Assembly: GCF_020073745.1 (NCBI RefSeq)
Contig: NZ_JAIRAU010000005.1
Location: 290,347-354,346, forward strand
Source: Nannocystis pusilla
GTDB lineage: Bacteria > Myxococcota_A > Polyangia > Nannocystales > Nannocystaceae
Length of the DNA: 64,000 nucleotides
Direction: 5' to 3'
A model generated the notes under the pieces. It was not told where the DNA came from, ran no database searches, and saw only the letters and a list, made by a program, of their open reading frames with translations. The position numbers and the translations under genes are program-made. The number at the start of each line of letters is the position of its first letter. Position 1 is the stretch's first letter. This document shows positions 59,968-64,000 of the stretch, in pieces.

Positions 59968-60765
59968 ATGAACGACACCGTCAAGATGTTCCTGATCTCG
60001 CTGATTACGGCCGTCCTGGTCCAGGTCCTGCTGGGGCCGCAGATCCAGCGGATGCAGCAGCAACAGCAAGGCGTCCCGGTGGCGACGGCGCCCGTGCAGG
60101 TGCAGCCGGCCCCGGCCCAGCCGGCCCCGCAGGCCCCGATCCAGCCGGCCCCGCAGGCCGAGGCCGCGATCCCGGCGCCCGAGTTCGTCGGCACCACGAT
60201 CAAGGACGCCCGCAAGATCGCCGTTTCGCAGAGCATCATCATCATCCAGGACGGCGACCGCGAGACCCCCGACAAGACGCCCGGCGAGATCCTCGAGCAG
60301 AACCCGCCCGCCGGCACCATGCTGACCAGCACCCGCGAGATCCGGGTCGTCGTCGCCCGCGCCCGCGAGGCCAAGGTCCCCAACCTGATCGGCAAGCCGA
60401 TCGGCGAGGCCAAGGCCACCCTCCAGGGCCTCGGCGTCGAGTTCACCGAGCAGCAGAAGGACTCGAGCAAGACCCCGGGCACGGTCCTCAGCCAGAAGCC
60501 CGCCGCCGGGGTCAAGGTCCAGCCCGGCACCAGCGTCGAGCTGACGATCGCCGCGCTGCCCCTCATCGAGGTCCCCGCCGTCACCGGCAAGTACCTCAAC
60601 AAGGCCAAGACGATCCTCAAGGACTCGGGCCTCGACGCCGGCGACATCAAGCGCGTCGAGCACGAGGAGCACGGCGAGAACTACGTCCTCAAGCAGGACC
60701 CTGCCGCAGGCGCCAAGGTCCCGTTCGGCACGACGATCACCCTCACCGTGGTCGCCCCGAACTGA
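59968..60765 (+). CDS. PASTA-domain membrane protein
   Basis: The protein has 265 residues from the ATG at 59968. One N-terminal transmembrane helix (MFLISLITAVLVQVLLG) is followed by a Gln/Pro/Ala-rich spacer. Three PASTA repeats come next, each about 65 residues: EFVGTTIKDARKIAV, VPNLIGKPIGEAKATLQGLG and VPAVTGKYLNKAKTILKDSG, each with a Gly-rich end (P.G..v..G...). PASTA repeats bind peptidoglycan or beta-lactam-like structures in kinases and PBPs. No kinase domain is present, so this is a stand-alone cell-wall binder. A very strong terminator follows. Confidence 0.85.
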   Translation: MNDTVKMFLISLITAVLVQVLLGPQIQRMQQQQQGVPVATAPVQVQPAPAQPAPQAPIQPAPQAEAAIPAPEFVGTTIKDARKIAVSQSIIIIQDGDRETPDKTPGEILEQNPPAGTMLTSTREIRVVVARAREAKVPNLIGKPIGEAKATLQGLGVEFTEQQKDSSKTPGTVLSQKPAAGVKVQPGTSVELTIAALPLIEVPAVTGKYLNKAKTILKDSGLDAGDIKRVEHEEHGENYVLKQDPAAGAKVPFGTTITLTVVAPN

Positions 60766-60788
60766 CGCGCCGCCGGCCCCTGCGACAA

Positions 60789-60816
60789 AACGCCGCCTCG
60801 CTCGCGAGGCGGCGTT
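60789..60816 (+). terminator. Strong intrinsic terminator after the PASTA gene
   Basis: AACGCCGCCTCGC (60789-60801) pairs perfectly with GCGAGGCGGCGTT (60804-60816), 13 bp, with a 2-nt centre, so effectively a long stem with a tiny loop. TTCTTC follows. It starts 24 bases after the stop. A GCGAGGCGGCG copy follows at about 60821. Confidence 0.8.
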
Positions 60817-60897
60817 CTTCGCGAGGCGGCGTGGCCGAGGACACGCGCGGAAGGGTCGAAATGCCCCGACCGAAGCACTAGTATCGTCAGCCACGCC

Positions 60898-61191
60898 ATG
60901 CGCCGCGTCGCCGCCCTCGTCCTCACCCTCGCCGCCGCCTGCGCCGGCGAACCGCAGGTCCGCACCACCCGCTTCAGCGTCGGCGGCATGGTCTGCCACT
61001 CGTGCGAGGAGGGCATCTGCGCGTCCGTCCGCAAGCTCGACGGCGTCCTCGAATGCACCGCCGACTTCAAGGCCGGGGCCGCCGAGGTCCGCCACGACCC
61101 GGCGCGCGTCCCGGCCGCCGAGATCGCCGGCGCGATCACCAAGCTCGGCTACACGGCCTCCCCCGTCGACGCCCCGCCGGCCACGGACTGA
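60898..61191 (+). CDS. Lipoprotein with heavy-metal-associated (HMA) domain
   Basis: The protein has 97 residues. The leader MRRVAALVLTLAAAC gives Cys15. The HMA fold follows with the metal motif GMVCHSCEEGIC, a CxxC-type site with an additional Cys, then VRKLDGVLECTADFKAGAAEVRHDP and ITKLGYTAS. In copper chaperones (CopZ/Atox1) the motif is GMxCxxC; here VCHSC fits. As a lipoprotein it would sit on a membrane facing the periplasm. It probably binds Cu(I) or a similar ion, by family knowledge. The five-unit array follows from the stop to the next start. Confidence 0.78.
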   Translation: MRRVAALVLTLAAACAGEPQVRTTRFSVGGMVCHSCEEGICASVRKLDGVLECTADFKAGAAEVRHDPARVPAAEIAGAITKLGYTASPVDAPPATD

Positions 61192-61198
61192 CCTTTCA

Positions 61199-61268
61199 GA
61201 CCTGTCCCCGGGGACCTGCCCCTCGGGACCTGTCCTTTTCGACCTGGCCTCCACGACATGTCCCTCCC
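61199..61268. repeat. Five perfect-phase 14-bp units spanning a start codon
   Basis: Units start at 61199, 61213, 61227, 61241 and 61255, each of form GAC(C/A)TG(T/G/C)CC plus 5 bases. The unit cores are CCTG at 61201, 61215, 61229, 61243 and CATG at 61257. The last unit contains the ATG start codon (61258) of the methyltransferase gene. The array covers the whole leader between the HMA stop and that start, so it can affect both termination and translation. Confidence 0.9.
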
Positions 61269-62052
61269 TCTCGAACTGTGCTGCCCGGCCTGCCGCGGCC
61301 CGCTCGCCGCCTGGGGCGTCGGCGCGGTCTGCCAGGCGTGCGACCGGCGCTACCCGGGCGACCGCGGCTACCTCGACTTCCTGCCGGAGCTCGGCGCCGC
61401 CGCGGGCGACGGCCTCGGCCCGCGGCTGATGCACAGCCGGGCGCTGGCCCGCGTGTACGAGCGGGTGTGGCGGCCGATCTTCATCGCCGCGGCCAGCGGC
61501 GGTTTGCCCGACTACCGGGCCGAGTTCGAGCTCGTGCTGTCGGCGCTGGCCACGGCCGAGGGCGGCGCGGTCGTCGACCTCAGCTGCGGCCCGGGCTTCA
61601 CCGGCCGGCGGCTGGCCGAGTCGGGCCGGTTCGAGCGGGTGTTCGGGCTCGACTGGTCGCTGGCGATGCTGGCCCGCGCCGCCGCCGACAACCGCGGCCT
61701 GATGCGGCTCGTCCGCGGCGACGTCGGCCACCTGCCCTTCAAGACAGGTTCGATCGCCGGCGCCCACGCCGGCGCGGCCTTCCACATGTGGCCCGACCCC
61801 TCGGCCGCCGTCGCCGAGGTCGCGCGCGTGCTCCGGCCCGGCGGCGGCTTCGTCGCCAGCACCTTCGCGTACACCCGCGGCCTGCGGCGCAAGTTCGAAG
61901 CCATGCTGTCGCAGGTCGGCCAATTCCACGTGTTCGAGGCGGACCAGCTGCGCGGCATGCTGTCGGCGCACGGCCTCGTCGACTTCGACAGCGAGCGGCG
62001 CGGCTCGCTGATCTTCTTCTGGGCCCGCCGGGCCGGGGCGCCGGCGGCGTGA
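61258..62052 (+). CDS. Class I SAM-dependent methyltransferase with zinc-ribbon N-terminus
   Basis: The protein has 264 residues. The N-terminal zinc ribbon (ELCCPACRGPLAAWGVGAVCQACDRRYPGDRGYLDFLP) is of the Trm112-like type often fused to methyltransferases. The AdoMet domain has VVDLSCGPGFTGRRLAESG (motif I), VFGLDWSLAMLARA, LVRGDVGHLPFKTG and the ending LRPGGGFVASTF. Substrate unknown, perhaps quinone or small-molecule. The ATG is the last core of the 14-bp array; the leader is therefore structured. It overlaps the next gene by 4 bp. Confidence 0.85.
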   Translation: MSLPLELCCPACRGPLAAWGVGAVCQACDRRYPGDRGYLDFLPELGAAAGDGLGPRLMHSRALARVYERVWRPIFIAAASGGLPDYRAEFELVLSALATAEGGAVVDLSCGPGFTGRRLAESGRFERVFGLDWSLAMLARAAADNRGLMRLVRGDVGHLPFKTGSIAGAHAGAAFHMWPDPSAAVAEVARVLRPGGGFVASTFAYTRGLRRKFEAMLSQVGQFHVFEADQLRGMLSAHGLVDFDSERRGSLIFFWARRAGAPAA

Positions 62053-62945
62053 TCGCCGAGCACCGCGTCCGCGCGAGCGACGGCTGGCGCCTCTCGGTGC
62101 TCGACCTCCAGCCGACCGCGCCCGCGTGGGGCGTCGTCGTCGCCGGCCACGCGATGATGGTCGACCGCCGCACGCTCCACCGCGAAGGTCGTCCGTGCCT
62201 GGCGCGCACCCTGTGCGACGCTGGCCTGCGCGTGCTGCTGCCCGACCTGCGCGGCCACGGCTCGAGCGGCCCCGGGCCCGCGAGCGGCGGCGACTGGTCC
62301 TACGATCAACTCGTCGAGGACACCGCCGTCTACCTCGAGCTGGCCCGCCGCCTCGCGCCCGACCTCCCGGTCGCCACCCTCGGTCACTCGCTGTTCGGCC
62401 ACTCGACCCTCGCCTGGATGACCGGCGCGCTCGGGCGCGACCTCGCCCCGGCCGCGCACGTGGCCCTGTGCTGCGAATTCTGGCTGCGCGCCACCGACGA
62501 CCGCCGGCTCGTGTGGCCGCTCAAGGCCGGCCTCACCCGCCTGATGGTCGGCCTCACCGCCGCGCTCGGTCACCTGCCCGCGCGCCGCCTCGGCGTCGGC
62601 AGCGCCGACGAGGCCTACACCTACTTCGACGACTTCCGCCGCTGCGTCGCCGCCGACGCCTGGCGCGCGCGGGACGGCCGCGACTACCGGGCCGGCCTCG
62701 CGGCGGTCGACACCCCGGTCCTGCTGGTCGTCAGCGACGGCGACCGGCTGGCCCCGCCGCGCACCGCCCTGCGCTTCTGGTCGCCCTTGCCGCGGCGCAC
62801 GACGATCCGCCTCGGCGCCCGCGAGTTCGCCGACCTCACCCCGGGCCGCCGCGCGCCGGGACACATGGCCGCCGTCACCGACCCCGCCAGCGAGCCGGTG
62901 TGGCGGGCGATCGCAACCTGGCTCAAAGACCAGCTGGTCGCCTGA
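62049..62945 (+). CDS. Alpha/beta hydrolase with a modified nucleophile elbow
   Basis: The protein has 298 residues from a GTG overlapping the methyltransferase stop. The fold is clear: GVVVAGHAMMVDRRTLHREGR (oxyanion-hole region), LPDLRGHGSSG, nucleophile elbow GHSLFGHS, and the Asp/His region LLVVSDGDRLAPP...PGHMAAVTD. The elbow GxSxG is read as G-H-S-L-F, so the last Gly is replaced by Phe, with a second Gly right after. The nucleophile Ser is kept. It is coupled to the methyltransferase, suggesting a shared small-molecule pathway. Confidence 0.82.
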   Translation: MIAEHRVRASDGWRLSVLDLQPTAPAWGVVVAGHAMMVDRRTLHREGRPCLARTLCDAGLRVLLPDLRGHGSSGPGPASGGDWSYDQLVEDTAVYLELARRLAPDLPVATLGHSLFGHSTLAWMTGALGRDLAPAAHVALCCEFWLRATDDRRLVWPLKAGLTRLMVGLTAALGHLPARRLGVGSADEAYTYFDDFRRCVAADAWRARDGRDYRAGLAAVDTPVLLVVSDGDRLAPPRTALRFWSPLPRRTTIRLGAREFADLTPGRRAPGHMAAVTDPASEPVWRAIATWLKDQLVA

Positions 62946-62978
62946 ACCGCGGCGGCTGTGCTATCTCCGGGGGCACCG

Positions 62979-64000
62979 ATGCTGCCGCGCGACGACCACG
63001 GACGGATCTTGCTCAAGGGCGTGCCCCGGCCGCAGCTGCTCGCGTGGGCCGGCGAGCACGGCCTCCGCCCCGGTCAGGCCGACCAGCTGTGGGCCGCGCT
63101 GTACCGCACCCTGCGCGGCGAATTCGCCGTCATGCCCGAGCTCGACCGCCCCGCGCGCGAGGGCCTGGCCGCGGTCGCGCGGCTCGACGCCCTCCGCCTC
63201 GAGTCGGTCAAGCGCGCCGCCGACGGCACCTGCAAGCTGGTCTTTCAGACAGACGACGGCGCCGCCGTCGAGTCGGTCCTGATCCCCGGCAAGGAGCGCG
63301 CCACCCTGTGCGTGTCGAGCCAGGTCGGCTGCGCGATGAACTGTCAGTTCTGCCTGACCGCGACCATGGGCCTCGCGCGCAACCTCGGCGCCGCCGAGAT
63401 CGTCGACCAGCTGGTGATCGCGCGCCGCCGGTTCCCCGACGTGTGGATCTCCAACGTCGTGTTCATGGGCATGGGCGAGCCGCTGCACAACCTCGACCAG
63501 GTGCTGCCGGCGATCGACGTCATGGTCGACGACCACGGCCTCGGCCTGTCGCACCGGCGCGTCACCGTCTCCACCTCGGGGCTGGTGCCGCAGATCCGCC
63601 GCCTCGTCGCCGAGAGCCCGGCGCAGCTGGCCGTCAGCGTCAACGCCACCACCGACGAGGTCCGCGACGCGATCATGCCGGTCAACCGCAAGTACCCGCT
63701 GGCGGCGCTGTTCGCGGCCCTGCGCGAGCTCCCGCTGGCCCGGCGGGCCCGCGTCACCCTCGAGTACGTCCTGCTCGCCGGCGTCAACGACAGCCTCGCC
63801 GACGCCGAGCGGCTGGCCGAGCTGGTGCGCGGGCTGCCGTGCAAGCTCAACCTGATCCCGTGGAACCCGCACCCCGGCAGCGAATTTCGCCGTCCGGAGC
63901 CCGAGCAGGTGGCGCGCTTCAAGGCCCGCCTGCAGGAGCTGCGGCTCAACACCTCGATCCGGGCCACCCGCGGCGACGACACCATGGCCGCGTGCGGCCA
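62979..64000 (+). CDS. rlmN: RlmN 23S rRNA/tRNA adenine-C2 methyltransferase (3' end outside window)
   Basis: About 340 residues are visible; the frame is open to the right edge, only a short tail is missing. Radical-SAM cluster CAMNCQFC has Cys118, Cys122 and Cys125. The following SAM block SNVVFMGMGEPLHNL, STSGLVPQIRRL and LAVSVNATTDEVRDAIMPVNRKYP are typical. The C-terminal catalytic Cys (DDTMAACG) is just inside the window. The enzyme methylates A2503 of 23S rRNA and A37 of some tRNAs. It is preceded by the methyltransferase-hydrolase pair with a 33-bp gap. Confidence 0.93.
   Translation, partial: MLPRDDHGRILLKGVPRPQLLAWAGEHGLRPGQADQLWAALYRTLRGEFAVMPELDRPAREGLAAVARLDALRLESVKRAADGTCKLVFQTDDGAAVESVLIPGKERATLCVSSQVGCAMNCQFCLTATMGLARNLGAAEIVDQLVIARRRFPDVWISNVVFMGMGEPLHNLDQVLPAIDVMVDDHGLGLSHRRVTVSTSGLVPQIRRLVAESPAQLAVSVNATTDEVRDAIMPVNRKYPLAALFAALRELPLARRARVTLEYVLLAGVNDSLADAERLAELVRGLPCKLNLIPWNPHPGSEFRRPEPEQVARFKARLQELRLNTSIRATRGDDTMAACG

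Overview
The window is 64 kb of very GC-rich, densely coding DNA with strong G/C at third codon positions. Several traits point to a myxobacterium, most likely of the Nannocystis/Enhygromyxa/Plesiocystis group (inference, no search run): surface lipoproteins with long Thr/Ser/Gly/Asp-rich linkers, an ECF-sigma plus Ser/Thr-kinase pair, a ferritin-like domain on a Cys-rich lipoprotein, a sterol-carrier protein, and many fatty-acyl-CoA enzymes. No rRNA, tRNA, CRISPR array or insertion sequence was recognised by eye.

Layout. 1-1.7 kb: gene remnants, including the end of a DUF1554-like secreted protein with a partial duplicate of its 3' end, small doubtful ORFs and a MerR-like regulator with a perfect palindrome upstream. 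2-6.7 kb: ECF-like sigma factor, membrane Ser/Thr kinase, a small membrane protein and a propeller-like lipoprotein, all on + and closely spaced. 6.7-9.8 kb: VWA-like lipoprotein and a divergent glutamine synthetase. 10-18 kb: TerB-like protein, an orphan DNA methyltransferase carrying a 33-bp tandem repeat, NHL protein, lipoprotein, QEGLA-motif peptidase-like protein, ComM/YifB, SCP2. 18.3-24.9 kb: a five-gene acyl-CoA operon resembling atuB-F (acyclic terpenoid / branched acyl-CoA catabolism). 24.9-29.5 kb: a toxin-antitoxin pair with a frameshifted toxin, BKACE enzyme, acyl-CoA dehydrogenase and acyl-CoA synthetase. 29.5-34.6 kb: lipoproteins and a UbiD-type decarboxylase. 34.9-37.2 kb: beta-ureidopropionase and dihydropyrimidinase; with preT-preA at 57-59.7 kb these make a full reductive pyrimidine catabolic route. 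37.2-41 kb: repeats, a multiply frameshifted pseudogene and a second orphan methyltransferase. 41-46 kb: hybrid-sensor histidine kinase, acyl-CoA dehydrogenase, thioredoxin 2, L,D-transpeptidase-like protein. 46-57 kb: ferritin-like lipoprotein, MscS-like protein, phosphoesterases, AraC regulator, ApaH, VWA lipoprotein, PhoD phosphatase. 60-64 kb: PASTA protein, HMA lipoprotein, methyltransferase, hydrolase and RlmN (cut by the window edge).

The most unusual signal is a dispersed repeat. A 10-bp palindrome, GGACATGTCC and close variants, recurs with an exact 14-bp period (palindrome plus 4-nt spacer) in arrays of two to six units. I count more than 35 such places. They lie just after stop codons, between convergent genes, across two start codons, and inside reading frames in interdomain linkers. 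The units can fold as RNA hairpins with 4-nt loops, often TTCG or its complement. I know of no described element with this structure.
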